32,896 nucleotides of DNA from Actinomycetes bacterium (lineage in GTDB: Bacteria > Actinomycetota > Actinomycetes > Actinomycetales > Microbacteriaceae), in assembly GCA_023451265.1 (NCBI GenBank), contig JAEYAG010000101.1:1-32896 (forward strand). Direction: 5' to 3'. Made by a program: the position numbers and the translations under genes. Numbering within the stretch: position 1 is the stretch's first letter; each line of letters opens with the position of its first letter. The notes beneath the pieces are model-generated. The model ran no database searches. It saw nothing but the letters and a program-made list of their open reading frames with translations, and was not told where the DNA came from. Below, in pieces: positions 17,149-25,196 of this stretch.

Positions 17149-17163
17149 CCGGCGGGGTGGCGG

Positions 17164-17976
17164 TCAGCGCGTGCGCAGCGCCCAGAGCGCGACGGCGGCG
17201 GCCGCGGCGACGTTGAGGGAGTCCACTCCCCCGGCCATCGGGATCGTCACGACGGTGTCGGCGGCATCCATCGCCTGTCGCGACAAGCCGTCGCCCTCCG
17301 CCCCCATCACGAGGGCGACCCGCTCGGGCCGGGACGCCGCGAAGCGGTCGAGCGGCACGGCGCCATCGGCGAGTGCGAGCGCCGCGAGGTGAAAGCCCGC
17401 ACCCTCGAACGCCGCGCGGCCTGTCGCCCAGGTGCCGCCGGGGCCCTCCGGCATCCGCGTCCACGGCACCTGGAACACCGTCCCCATGCTGACCCGCACG
17501 CTCCGGCGGTAGAGCGGATCGGCGCAGCGCGGCGAGACGACCACCGCGTCCGCACCGAGCCCGGCTGCGGCGCGGAAGGCGGCTCCCACGTTGGTGTGGT
17601 CGACGATGTCTTCCAGCACCAGCACGAGGCGGGCGTCCTCGAGCAGTTCGGGCAGCGACGGCAGTGCCGGGCGGTGCATCGCCGCGAGGGCGCCGCGATG
17701 CACCGCGTAGCCGGTCAGCTGTTCGGCCACGTCATCGGGCACGACGTAGATGGGCGCGTCGCACGCGAGCGCGAGGGCATCGTCGAGCCACTTCTCCTGC
17801 ACGAGGATCGAGCGCGGCCGGTGGCCGGCGGCGAGCGCGCGCGTGATGACCTTCGCCGACTCGGCGATGTACAGACCTCCGGCGGGCTCCAGCACCCGCC
17901 GCAGCGCGACATCGGTCAGGTCGCGGTAATCGGCCAGACGCTCATCTGCCGCATCGTCGATCCTCAGCACGGGCAT
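17164..17976 (-). CDS. TrmH/SpoU-family RNA 2'-O-methyltransferase
   Basis: A 270-residue SPOUT methyltransferase. An N-terminal substrate-binding domain (AESAKVITRALAAGHRPRSILV) precedes the knotted catalytic domain with its three motifs: DIVDHTNVGAAFRAAAGLGADAVV, VALVMGAEGDGLS, and IPMAGGVDSLNVAAAAAV. It should 2'-O-methylate a tRNA or rRNA nucleotide; the target cannot be read from sequence. The ATG at 17976 opens the conserved N-terminus (MPVLRIDDAADERLADY); the frame continues 65 codons upstream but into the sirtuin promoter and gene. It is convergent with the SGNH gene. Confidence 0.9.
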   Translation of the reverse strand: MPVLRIDDAADERLADYRDLTDVALRRVLEPAGGLYIAESAKVITRALAAGHRPRSILVQEKWLDDALALACDAPIYVVPDDVAEQLTGYAVHRGALAAMHRPALPSLPELLEDARLVLVLEDIVDHTNVGAAFRAAAGLGADAVVVSPRCADPLYRRSVRVSMGTVFQVPWTRMPEGPGGTWATGRAAFEGAGFHLAALALADGAVPLDRFAASRPERVALVMGAEGDGLSRQAMDAADTVVTIPMAGGVDSLNVAAAAAVALWALRTR

Positions 17977-18024
17977 GCGCCCCATGCTGGCATGGCGCGT
18001 AACATCCCCGAAAACGACCCGGCG

Positions 18025-18030
18025 TAGGCT
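18025..18030 (+). promoter_or_regulatory. -10 box TAGGCT upstream of sirtuin gene
   Basis: TAGGCT lies 19 nt before the sirtuin ATG, leaving room for the AGAGGGGAA Shine-Dalgarno (18039-18047). The same GTAGGCTCGAG-like sequence recurs before the phosphatase gene at 18915. No convincing -35. Confidence 0.35.
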
Positions 18031-18049
18031 CGAGCGTGAGAGGGGAACC

Positions 18050-18898
18050 ATGACGACCGTACTCGCGCAGGATGCCGCGACCGACGCCGCGGTCGGCCAC
18101 GCCGTCGACGTGCTCGCCGGCCGGCGCATCGCGGTGCTCACCGGTGCAGGGGTCTCGACCGACTCGGGCATTCCCGACTACCGCGGCAAGGGTGCGCCGG
18201 TGCGCACGCCCATGACCGCGCAGCAGTTCCTCTCCAGTGACGCCGCGCGCCGGCGCTACTGGGTCGGCAGCCACCTCGGCTGGCGCGCGTTCGCCGCCGC
18301 CCGGCCGAACGCCGGACACGAGGCGCTCGCCGCCCTCGAGAACTCGGGCGTGGCCACCGGGGTCATCACCCAGAACGTCGACGGTCTGCACGTGCGTGCC
18401 GGCAGCCGCCGCGTCGTCGAGCTGCACGGCACGATGCGACGTGTCCTGTGCACCCACTGCGGACAGGTGTTCGACCGCCGTGACCTGGCCGCGCGGGTCG
18501 AGGCCGACAACCCCTGGATCGCGATCCCCGACGCCGTCGAGCTCGGTCCCGACGGCGATGTGCTCCCCGCCTCCAGCGACGGATTCGTCGTCCCGGACTG
18601 CAGCGTCTGCGGCGGCATGCTCAAGCCCGACGTCGTCTTCTTCGGCGAGTACATCCCCGTCGCGAAGTTCACCGAGGCCGAGCAGCTCGTGCACGGCAGC
18701 GACGCCCTGCTGGTCGCGGGGTCCTCCCTGGTCGTGAACTCCGGCATCCGCCTGCTCGACCGCGCGCGGCGCCGGAAGCTGCCCGTCGTGATCGTCAACC
18801 GCGGCGAGACACGCGGCGACGGTCACGCGACCGTCAAGATCGACGCCGGTACGAGCGAGGTGCTGCGGCGACTGGCGGAGGCTCTGCCCGCGCACTGA
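18050..18898 (+). CDS. Sir2-family NAD-dependent protein deacylase (SIRT4-like, class II)
   Basis: A 282-residue sirtuin that removes acyl groups from lysines using NAD+. The NAD-binding motifs are TGAGVSTDSGIPDYRG and ITQNVDGLHVRAGS, the catalytic His is in ELHGTM, and zinc ligands are CTHC (about 132-135) and CSVC (about 184-187). The DYRGKGAP/RRRYWVGSHLGW region resembles class II SIRT4-type enzymes, which act on acyl or lipoyl modifications more than on acetyl (family knowledge). It is followed 28 nt later by the phosphatase gene and sits near the leucine-type catabolic operons. Confidence 0.9.
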   Translation: MTTVLAQDAATDAAVGHAVDVLAGRRIAVLTGAGVSTDSGIPDYRGKGAPVRTPMTAQQFLSSDAARRRYWVGSHLGWRAFAAARPNAGHEALAALENSGVATGVITQNVDGLHVRAGSRRVVELHGTMRRVLCTHCGQVFDRRDLAARVEADNPWIAIPDAVELGPDGDVLPASSDGFVVPDCSVCGGMLKPDVVFFGEYIPVAKFTEAEQLVHGSDALLVAGSSLVVNSGIRLLDRARRRKLPVVIVNRGETRGDGHATVKIDAGTSEVLRRLAEALPAH

Positions 18899-18914
18899 CC
18901 CCGACAGGCTCGCT

Positions 18915-18920
18915 TAGGCT
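18915..18920 (+). promoter_or_regulatory. -10 box TAGGCT for leaderless phosphatase gene
   Basis: TAGGCT ends 6 nt before the GTG at 18927. Confidence 0.45.
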
Positions 18921-18926
18921 CGAGGG

Positions 18927-19535
18927 GTGACCTCACTCATCCTCGTGCGCCACGGCGAGACCGACTGGAACGCGCAGCGGCGCATCCAGGGATCGACCGA
19001 CATCCCGCTCAACGAGAACGGGCGCACGCAGGCCCGCGACGTCGCCGAGCGTCTGCGCGACGAGCTCGCCGGCGGCGGCCCCGTCGTCGTCGCCTCCAGC
19101 GACCTGTCGCGCGCGCACGAGACCGCGCGGATCATCGCGACCACCGTGGGGGTGACCGAGCCGCGCACTTATCCGCAGCTGCGCGAGCGTTCGTACGGGG
19201 ATGCCGAGGGGATCACCGACAGCGAGTTCCACGCGCGCTGGGGCGACTGGCACACGGCCGAGGTGCCGAACGCGGAGAGCTGGCCGGACGTGCGCCGTCG
19301 CGCGCTCGCCGGCATCCAGCGCGTCATCCGCGATGCGCGCCGCGCCACCGCGCCCGCCGCGCCGACCGTCGTCGTGGTCGCCCACGGCGCGCTCATCCGC
19401 GAGATCATCCGCCACGCCTCCGCCGGCGAGTTCCCCCACGTCGGGGAGCGCCTGCCGAACGGCTCGGCGCACACGTTCCTCGTCGAGCGCGACCGCCTCA
19501 GCATGCGCTCCTACGTCGGGACGCCCGCCCGCTGA
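18927..19535 (+). CDS. Histidine phosphatase family protein (phosphoglycerate-mutase-like)
   Basis: A 202-residue histidine phosphatase. The phospho-accepting His is in LVRHGETDWN, the conserved Arg in SSDLSRAHETA, the acid in RSYGDAEG, and the second His in VVVVAHGALIRE. The insert pattern is that of small broad-specificity or alpha-ribazole-type phosphatases; the substrate is unknown. The GTG start follows a TAGGCT box by 6 nt. The gene ends 21 nt from the convergent CitE-like gene. Confidence 0.87.
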   Translation: MTSLILVRHGETDWNAQRRIQGSTDIPLNENGRTQARDVAERLRDELAGGGPVVVASSDLSRAHETARIIATTVGVTEPRTYPQLRERSYGDAEGITDSEFHARWGDWHTAEVPNAESWPDVRRRALAGIQRVIRDARRATAPAAPTVVVVAHGALIREIIRHASAGEFPHVGERLPNGSAHTFLVERDRLSMRSYVGTPAR

Positions 19536-19556
19536 GACCCGCCGGGCGTGCGCCCG

Positions 19557-20378
19557 TCAGCTCGCGCGCGCGACGACGGCGCGGGCGTGCCGCAGGACGG
19601 GCTCGTCGACCATACGCCCCTCGAAGCGGAACACTCCGCCCTCGCCGTCCGCCGCGGCCAGGACGCGCTGCGCCCATGCCAGGGTCGCCGCCTCGGGGCG
19701 GTACGCCGCACGGATGGTGTCGACCTGTGCCGGATGGATGCACGCCGTGGCCGTGAAGCCGCTCGCGGCGGCATCCTGCGCCTCGCGGCGCAGCCCCTTC
19801 TCGTCGTCGATGTCGAGATGCACGGCATCGATCGCGGCCTTGCCCGCCGCACCCGCGGCCAGCAGCACCCGGGAGCGCGCGTGGCGGGCGACGTCGCGGT
19901 AGCCACCGGTCCCGTCCTTGCGGGTCTTCCGGCTCGAGGTGCCGCCGAGCGACGCGACGAGGTCTTCCGCACCCCACATGAGCGCGACGACGTTGTCCAG
20001 CGCCGCGATGCGCTCGGCGGCGACGACGCCGCGCGCGGTCTCGCACAGCGCGATCACCTCGAAGCGCGGATCCAGGCGCGCGATCCGCTTCGGCGCCTGC
20101 GCCTTGGCGAGCATGATGCGGCGGTAGTCCGTCTGCGACAGCGTGGCCATGTCGGCGGCGAACTGGTCGGAGTCGATCGGGTTCACCCGCACGATCACCC
20201 GGTCGGGGTCCAGATGCGCGTCGATGAGGGCACCGCGCGCCGCCGTCTTGGCGTCGGGGGCGACGGCATCCTCCAGGTCGAGGATCACCGCGTCGGCCCG
20301 AGCGGCGGCCTTGGCGAACCGATCGGGGCGATCGGCGGGGCAGAACAGCAGCGCCGGCCCCAGCGTGAAGCGGCTCAC
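19557..20378 (-). CDS. CitE-like CoA ester lyase (citramalyl-/3-hydroxyacyl-CoA lyase type)
   Basis: A 273-residue HpcH/HpaI-fold lyase. Visible motifs are AVILDLEDAVAP (metal-binding acid), IVRVNPID, VIALCETARGV, LMWGAEDLVASLG, AIDAVHLDIDDEKGL and ACIHPAQVDTI. Together with its MaoC and acyl-CoA dehydrogenase partners it matches the M. tuberculosis Rv2498c-Rv2500c neighbourhood, where the lyase cleaves (S)-citramalyl-CoA in itaconate breakdown and a methylated analogue in leucine catabolism (family knowledge). That specific role is inferred here. The GTG at 20378 overlaps the MaoC stop (GTGA); the longer open frame upstream is MaoC antisense-frame sequence. Confidence 0.88.
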   Translation of the reverse strand: MSRFTLGPALLFCPADRPDRFAKAAARADAVILDLEDAVAPDAKTAARGALIDAHLDPDRVIVRVNPIDSDQFAADMATLSQTDYRRIMLAKAQAPKRIARLDPRFEVIALCETARGVVAAERIAALDNVVALMWGAEDLVASLGGTSSRKTRKDGTGGYRDVARHARSRVLLAAGAAGKAAIDAVHLDIDDEKGLRREAQDAAASGFTATACIHPAQVDTIRAAYRPEAATLAWAQRVLAAADGEGGVFRFEGRMVDEPVLRHARAVVARAS

Positions 20379-20866
20379 GAGTCGACCTCCACCGCGGCGT
20401 CCTCCGGCATCCGCCACATGAGCGCGACCCTGGTCGCTACCGCGACGACCACGTCGTCCTGGTTGCGCCCGGTGTGACACATCGTGACGACACCCTGGCC
20501 CGGTCGCGACGCCGACGGCCGCGCCGAGAGGATCTCGGTCGACGTGTACAGCGTGTCGCCGGCGAACAGCGGATGCGGGAACGAGATGTCGCTGAGCCCG
20601 AGCTGGGCGACGAGCGTCCCCTGCGTGAGCTGAGAGACGGAGGCCCCCACCATCGTCGCGAGCGTCCACATCGAGTTCATGAGGCGCTGGCCGAAGGGCT
20701 GCGTGGCCGAGAACGCGGCGTCGAGGTGCAGCGCCTGCGTGTTCATGGTGAGCGAGGAGAAGAGGACGTTGTCGGTCTCGGTCGCCGTGCGACCGGGCGT
20801 GTGCCGGTAGGTCGCGCCGACGACGAACTCCTCGAGATACAGGCCGCGCTGGACGATGTCGGTCAT
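20375..20866 (-). CDS. MaoC-family hot-dog dehydratase (itaconyl-CoA hydratase type)
   Basis: A 163-residue single hot-dog-fold protein. The hydratase signature region is TETDNVLFSSLTMNTQALHLD, followed by FGQRLMNSMWTLATMVG and LFAGDTLYTSTEIL. It is the counterpart of Rv2499c, proposed to hydrate itaconyl-CoA-like substrates to the citramalyl-CoA cleaved by the next gene (inference). It is coupled by 4-base overlaps on both sides, ATGA with the acyl-CoA dehydrogenase stop and GTGA with the lyase start. Confidence 0.87.
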   Translation of the reverse strand: MTDIVQRGLYLEEFVVGATYRHTPGRTATETDNVLFSSLTMNTQALHLDAAFSATQPFGQRLMNSMWTLATMVGASVSQLTQGTLVAQLGLSDISFPHPLFAGDTLYTSTEILSARPSASRPGQGVVTMCHTGRNQDDVVVAVATRVALMWRMPEDAAVEVDS

Positions 20867-22065
20867 GCCTTCACGCTACGCCCCGCGTCCAAGCCCAGCG
20901 CGCGCGAGATGACCAGCAGCTGCACTTCGCTGGTGCCCTCGCCGATCTCCAGGATCTTCGAGTCGCGGTAGTGGCGGGCGACGGAGTACTCGTTCATGAA
21001 GCCGTTGCCGCCGAAGATCTGCGTCGCGTCGCGGGCGTTGTCCATCGCGGCGTCGCTCGCGGTGAGCTTGGCGAGGGCGGCGGCCGTCCCGAACGGCGCG
21101 CCGGCGTCGCGCAGGCGGGCGGCGTGCAGCCAGGCCAGCCGCGCGGTGTGCACGCGCTGCTGCATGCGCGCGAGCATGAACTGGATCGACTGCCGCGACC
21201 CGAGGCGCTCGCCGAACACGATGCGGCTCCCGGCGTAGTCCAGCGCCGCCTCGAGGCACCCCTCGGCGGCCCCCGTGGACAGCGCGGCGATGGCGATGCG
21301 ACCTTCGTCCAGGATGCTGAGGAAGTTCGCGAACCCGCGACCGCGCTCGCCGAGGAGGTTCTCCGCCGGCACCCGCGCGCCCTCGAAGGTCAGCGGGTGG
21401 GTGTCGGAGGCGTGCCAGCCGACCTTGTCGTACGGGGCACCGACGGTGAACCCCGGAGTGCCGGCGGGCACGATGATCGTGGAGATCTCTTTGCGCCCCC
21501 CGCTCGCGCCCGTCACGGCGGTCACGGTCACGAAGCGGGTGATGGCGGTGCCGGAGTTGGTGATGAACTGCTTCGAGCCGTCGATCACCCATTCGTCGCC
21601 GTCGAGTCTCGCCGTGGTGCGGGTGGCCCCGGCATCCGACCCCGCCTCGGGCTCGGTGAGGCCGAAGCCGGCCAGCGCACGACCGGCCAGCAGGTCCGGC
21701 AGCAGCTCCGCGCGCTGCGCGTCGGTGCCGAACCGGTACACCGGCATGGCGCCGAGGCTGACGCCCGCCTCGAGGGTGATCGCCAGCGACTGGTCGACGC
21801 GGGCGATCGCCTCGATCGCCAGCCCCAGTGCGAGGTAGTCGCCGCCCTGCCCGCCGATGCGGGTGCCGTCGGCGTCCTCGGGGAACGGCAGCCCGAACAG
21901 ACCCAGCTCCCCCATCTCGGCGACCAGGTCCAACGGGAGCGTCTTCGTGCGGTCGGCCTCGTAGGCCTGCGGCGCGATGCGCTCGTCGGCGAAGGCGCGC
22001 ACGAGGCCCGCGAGCTCGCGCTCCTCGTCGCTCAATCCGTAGGCGGAAAGGTCCAGCACGCCCAT
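20863..22065 (-). CDS. Acyl-CoA dehydrogenase
   Basis: A 400-residue FAD-dependent dehydrogenase that introduces a 2,3-double bond into an acyl-CoA. FAD and substrate motifs are GFGLTEPEAGSDAGAT and ITNSGTA; the C-terminal domain has DATQIFGGNGFMNEY and the catalytic-base segment EIGEGTSEVQ. Short branched substrates are likely from the operon with MaoC and CitE and the nearby branched-chain oxoacid dehydrogenase (inference). The ATG at 22065 has a GGGAG Shine-Dalgarno at 22072-22076; a further in-frame start at 22146 lies inside the operator region. It is divergent from the TetR gene. Confidence 0.92.
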   Translation of the reverse strand: MGVLDLSAYGLSDEERELAGLVRAFADERIAPQAYEADRTKTLPLDLVAEMGELGLFGLPFPEDADGTRIGGQGGDYLALGLAIEAIARVDQSLAITLEAGVSLGAMPVYRFGTDAQRAELLPDLLAGRALAGFGLTEPEAGSDAGATRTTARLDGDEWVIDGSKQFITNSGTAITRFVTVTAVTGASGGRKEISTIIVPAGTPGFTVGAPYDKVGWHASDTHPLTFEGARVPAENLLGERGRGFANFLSILDEGRIAIAALSTGAAEGCLEAALDYAGSRIVFGERLGSRQSIQFMLARMQQRVHTARLAWLHAARLRDAGAPFGTAAALAKLTASDAAMDNARDATQIFGGNGFMNEYSVARHYRDSKILEIGEGTSEVQLLVISRALGLDAGRSVKA

Positions 22066-22134
22066 GTCATCTCCCTTGATGTCGCGGTCGTATAACGGCC
22101 CGCCAGCGCTCCTGGCGTGCGCGCGTTGCAATGG

Positions 22135-22150
22135 GTTAGTGTTCACTAAC
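22135..22150. promoter_or_regulatory. Palindromic operator 1, GTTAGTGTTCACTAAC
   Basis: The centre of a 20-bp palindrome with perfect 9-bp arms (GGGTTAGTG 22133-22141, CACTAACCC 22144-22152). It lies between the divergent acyl-CoA dehydrogenase and TetR genes, the usual place of a TetR operator. Confidence 0.75.
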
Positions 22151-22162
22151 CCAAGTCACCAG

Positions 22163-22178
22163 GTTAGCGAGGATTAAC
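22163..22178. promoter_or_regulatory. Operator 2, GTTAGCGAGGATTAAC
   Basis: Shares the outer GTTA-N8-TAAC frame with operator 1, starting 28 bp later. It covers the TetR Shine-Dalgarno (GAGGA 22169-22173) and ends 4 nt before the ATG, so binding here would block its own expression. Confidence 0.55.
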
Positions 22179-22182
22179 TGAA

Positions 22183-22794
22183 ATGACAACGCGTCCGCTC
22201 GATGCCGCGACCCCTCGCGACCGCGCGAAGGCCGAGCGCCACGACGCGCTGCTGCGTGAAGCTGCCCGCCTGTTCGCCGCGCACGGCTTCGACGGGGTCA
22301 GCCTGGAGGATCTCGGCGCCGCCGTCGGCGTCACCGGGCCCGCCGTGTACCGCCATTTCTCGAGCAAGCGCGCGCTCCTCGGGGCGATCCTGCTGCGCGC
22401 GAGCGGCGACCTGCTGAGCGGCGGGCGACGGGTCATCGCGCAGGACACCGAGCCGCAGCGGTGCCTGCGCGAGCTCATCGACTTCCACGTCGACTTCGCC
22501 GTCACCGACGCCGACGTCATCCGCGTGCACGACCGGGATCTCGCCCGGCTGAGCGACGCCGACCGGCACGAGGTGCGGCGCCTGCAGCGCGAGTACGTCG
22601 AGCTGTGGATCGGCGTGCTCGAGCGCATCCACCCCGACCGCGCGGCGACCGACCTGCGGGTGCGCGCTCATGCCGGGTTCGGCCTCATCAACTCGACCCC
22701 CTACTCGGTGCGGTCGTTGCGCGACGTGCCGCCGGATGCCGTCGTTCACGACATCCTGTCGGATATGGCGTTCGCCGCGCTGTGCGCGCACTGA
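22183..22794 (+). CDS. TetR-family transcriptional regulator
   Basis: A 203-residue regulator. The N-terminal helix-turn-helix is clear (LLREAARLFAAHGFDGVSLEDLGAAVGVTGPAVYRHFSSKRALLGAIL, read in two parts). The C-terminal ligand domain begins near residue 75 and is not assignable to a known ligand; an acyl-CoA of the divergent pathway is plausible. It is divergent from the acyl-CoA dehydrogenase operon and has two palindromes between, so it probably represses that operon and itself. Its stop lies 6 nt from the convergent E2 gene. Confidence 0.9.
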   Translation: MTTRPLDAATPRDRAKAERHDALLREAARLFAAHGFDGVSLEDLGAAVGVTGPAVYRHFSSKRALLGAILLRASGDLLSGGRRVIAQDTEPQRCLRELIDFHVDFAVTDADVIRVHDRDLARLSDADRHEVRRLQREYVELWIGVLERIHPDRAATDLRVRAHAGFGLINSTPYSVRSLRDVPPDAVVHDILSDMAFAALCAH

Positions 22795-22800
22795 GTCCGC

Positions 22801-24189
22801 TCAGCTCAGCAGCATCGCCCGGCCGGGTTCGCGGAGGATGTCTCCGACCGCGCGCAGGAACCTCGATGCCTCCTCGCCGTCGGCCAGTCGGTGATCGAAC
22901 GACAGACTCAGCGTCATGACGTCGCGCAGGACGATCTGACCGTCGTGGTCCCACGGGCGACGTCGCACCGACCCGAGCCCGAGGATGCCGGCCTCTCCCG
23001 GGTTGAGGATCGGCGTTCCCGCATCGATGCCGAAGACGCCGAAGTTCGTGATCGAGAAGGTGCCTCCGGTCAGCGCCGTCGGTGCGGTGCGCCCGCTGCG
23101 CGCCGTCTGCGCGAGCTCGCCGATCGCGTCGGCGAGCTCGACGAGCGTGAGGCGGTCGGCGTCGGCGACATGTGGCACGACGAGACCGCGCTCGGTCGCC
23201 GCGGCGATCCCGAGATTCACGTAGTGGAACCGCACGATCTCACCGGCGGAGTCGTCCCAGCTGGCGTTGAGCGACGGTTCGGCGCGCAGCGCCAGGCAGA
23301 CGGCCTTCGCAGCAACGGCGAGGATGCCGATGCGATGTCCCTCGAGGCGACGATCGGCGCGGAGGTCCGCAACGAGCCGGGTGGTCTCGGTGACGTCGAC
23401 CTCCAGAAAGGTCGTCACGTGCGGCGCGGTGAAGGCGCTGCGCACCATCGCGGCGGCGGTGTGCTTGCGCACGCCGCGGACGGGGATGCGGGTCTCCCGC
23501 GCGCCGGTCGCGGCCGGCGCGGCCGGCGCGGCCGGGGCGGATGCGGCCGCCGGCGCCGTCCGCACGGCATCGGCGTAGCGGTCGACGTCCTCGCGGCGGA
23601 TGATGCCCGTCACCCCGGACGCCTCGACGAGCGCGAGATCGACGCCCCGCTCCTTCGCGTAGGCGCGGACCGGCGGCGTGGAACGGGGGCGCTCGTGGCG
23701 GATGTCCTCGCTCGGTGCCGGCGCGACGGCGTCATGGGGCGCGTCCGCGAGGACGGCGGTGTCGGATGCGGATGCCGATGCCGCGCGCACGGTGCGCGCC
23801 CGGCGCTGCGGGCGTCCCGCGGCGCGGGGTGCGGCGCCGTACCCCACGAGGTTCGGCACCGCGGCATCCGCCTCGGGAGCTTCCGCGACCGTGTCGGCAG
23901 CCGTCTCGGCGACCCCGGCGTCCCCACCCTCCGTGGCCTCCCCGGCTCCGCCGGCCACGTCGATCGCGATGAGCGGCGCGCCCACGGCGACGACGTCTCC
24001 GGCGGCCGCGTGCAGGTCGCTCACGGTGCCGGCGAACGGCGACGGCAGCTCGACGATGGCCTTCGCGGTCTCGACCTCGGCGATCGGCTGATTGAGCGTG
24101 ACCTCATCGCCGCGGGCGACCAGCCACTGCACGATCTCTGCCTCCGGCAGCCCTTCACCGAGGTCGGGCAGCCGGAACTCCGCGATCAC
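22801..24189 (-). CDS. bkdC: Branched-chain 2-oxoacid dehydrogenase E2 (dihydrolipoyl acyltransferase)
   Basis: A 462-residue E2 core. One lipoyl domain (residues 1-80) carries the acceptor Lys in VETAKAIVELPSP; an Ala/Pro linker leads to the E1/E3-binding domain (PPVRAYAKERGVDLALVEASG, and GIIRREDVDRY); the catalytic domain ends with FDHRLADGEEASRFL (H-x-x-x-D-G). It transfers the acyl group from E1 to CoA. GTG start overlapping the E1beta stop (GTGA). The E3 (lipoamide dehydrogenase) gene is not in this window. Assignment to branched-chain rather than pyruvate substrates rests on E1 type and gene context. Confidence 0.9.
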   Translation of the reverse strand: MIAEFRLPDLGEGLPEAEIVQWLVARGDEVTLNQPIAEVETAKAIVELPSPFAGTVSDLHAAAGDVVAVGAPLIAIDVAGGAGEATEGGDAGVAETAADTVAEAPEADAAVPNLVGYGAAPRAAGRPQRRARTVRAASASASDTAVLADAPHDAVAPAPSEDIRHERPRSTPPVRAYAKERGVDLALVEASGVTGIIRREDVDRYADAVRTAPAAASAPAAPAAPAATGARETRIPVRGVRKHTAAAMVRSAFTAPHVTTFLEVDVTETTRLVADLRADRRLEGHRIGILAVAAKAVCLALRAEPSLNASWDDSAGEIVRFHYVNLGIAAATERGLVVPHVADADRLTLVELADAIGELAQTARSGRTAPTALTGGTFSITNFGVFGIDAGTPILNPGEAGILGLGSVRRRPWDHDGQIVLRDVMTLSLSFDHRLADGEEASRFLRAVGDILREPGRAMLLS

Positions 24190-25196
24190 AGCGACACCTC
24201 CGACAGGCTGTTCGGCCGGTCGAGCACCCGGTCGACGGCGTCGAGGATGCGGTCGAGGTCGGGCAGGTGGTGCTTCTCGAGCTTCGCAGGCGGGTACGGG
24301 ATGTCATGTCCCGTGACGCGCTGCGGCGCGGCCTCGAGGTAGTGGAAGCACTGTTCGGTGAGACTCGTGATGATCTCGGCGGCGACGCCCGCCTCTCCCC
24401 CGGCCTCGTGGGTGACGACGAGCCGGCCGGTCTTGCGGACGGATGCCGCGAGCGTGCGGTAGTCGACCGGCGAGAGCGATCGGACGTCGATGACCTCGAT
24501 CGAGATCCCCTCGTCCTCGGCCGCCGCCGCGGCATCCAGCGCCGTCGTCACCTGCGCGCCGTAGGTGACGAGCGTGACGTCGTCCCCTTCGCGCGCGATG
24601 CGGGCGAGCCCCATCGGCGGCGCGTCGGCGACGTCGGCGTCGAGGTCGACCTCGCCCTTGGTGTGGTACAGCCGCTTCGGCTCGAAGAAGATCACCGGGT
24701 CATCGCTCGCGATCGTCTGCTGCAGCACGGTGAACGCGTCCTGCGGGTTCGACACCGCGACGACGCGGAGCCCGGCGGTGTGCACGAAGTACGCCTCCGG
24801 CGACTCGGAGTGGTGCTCGGCGGCGCCGACACCGCCCGCCCAGGGGATGCGGATGGTGATCGGCATCTTCACGCGCCCGCGCGTGCGGTAGTGCAGCTTC
24901 GCCACCTGGCAGACGATCTGGTCGAAGGCGGGGTAGACGAAGCCGTCGAACTGGATTTCGACGACGGGGCGGAAGCCGCGCACAGCAAGGCCCACCGCCG
25001 TCCCCACGATCCCCGACTCCGCGAGCGGCGTATCGATGACGCGCTTCGGGCCGAACTCGTCCAGCAGTCCGTCGGTGATGCGGAACACACCGCCCAGCCG
25101 GCCGATGTCCTCACCCATGATCAGCACGCGGTCATCGCGGCTCATGGCACCGCGCAGCCCCGCCGTGAGGGCCTTGCCCATCGTGATCTCGGTCAT
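24186..25196 (-). CDS. bkdB: Branched-chain 2-oxoacid dehydrogenase E1 beta subunit
   Basis: A 336-residue transketolase-like beta subunit (MTEITMGKALTAGLRGAMSRDDRVLIMGEDIG, read in two parts; VIDTPLAESGIVGTAVG; WAGGVGAAEHHSES; SYSPVDY-like RSLSPVDYRTL). With E1alpha it decarboxylates branched 2-oxoacids using thiamine diphosphate. The true ATG at 25196 overlaps the E1alpha stop (ATGA). The longer open frame above it is out-of-frame E1alpha sequence. Confidence 0.92.
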   Translation of the reverse strand: MTEITMGKALTAGLRGAMSRDDRVLIMGEDIGRLGGVFRITDGLLDEFGPKRVIDTPLAESGIVGTAVGLAVRGFRPVVEIQFDGFVYPAFDQIVCQVAKLHYRTRGRVKMPITIRIPWAGGVGAAEHHSESPEAYFVHTAGLRVVAVSNPQDAFTVLQQTIASDDPVIFFEPKRLYHTKGEVDLDADVADAPPMGLARIAREGDDVTLVTYGAQVTTALDAAAAAEDEGISIEVIDVRSLSPVDYRTLAASVRKTGRLVVTHEAGGEAGVAAEIITSLTEQCFHYLEAAPQRVTGHDIPYPPAKLEKHHLPDLDRILDAVDRVLDRPNSLSEVSL

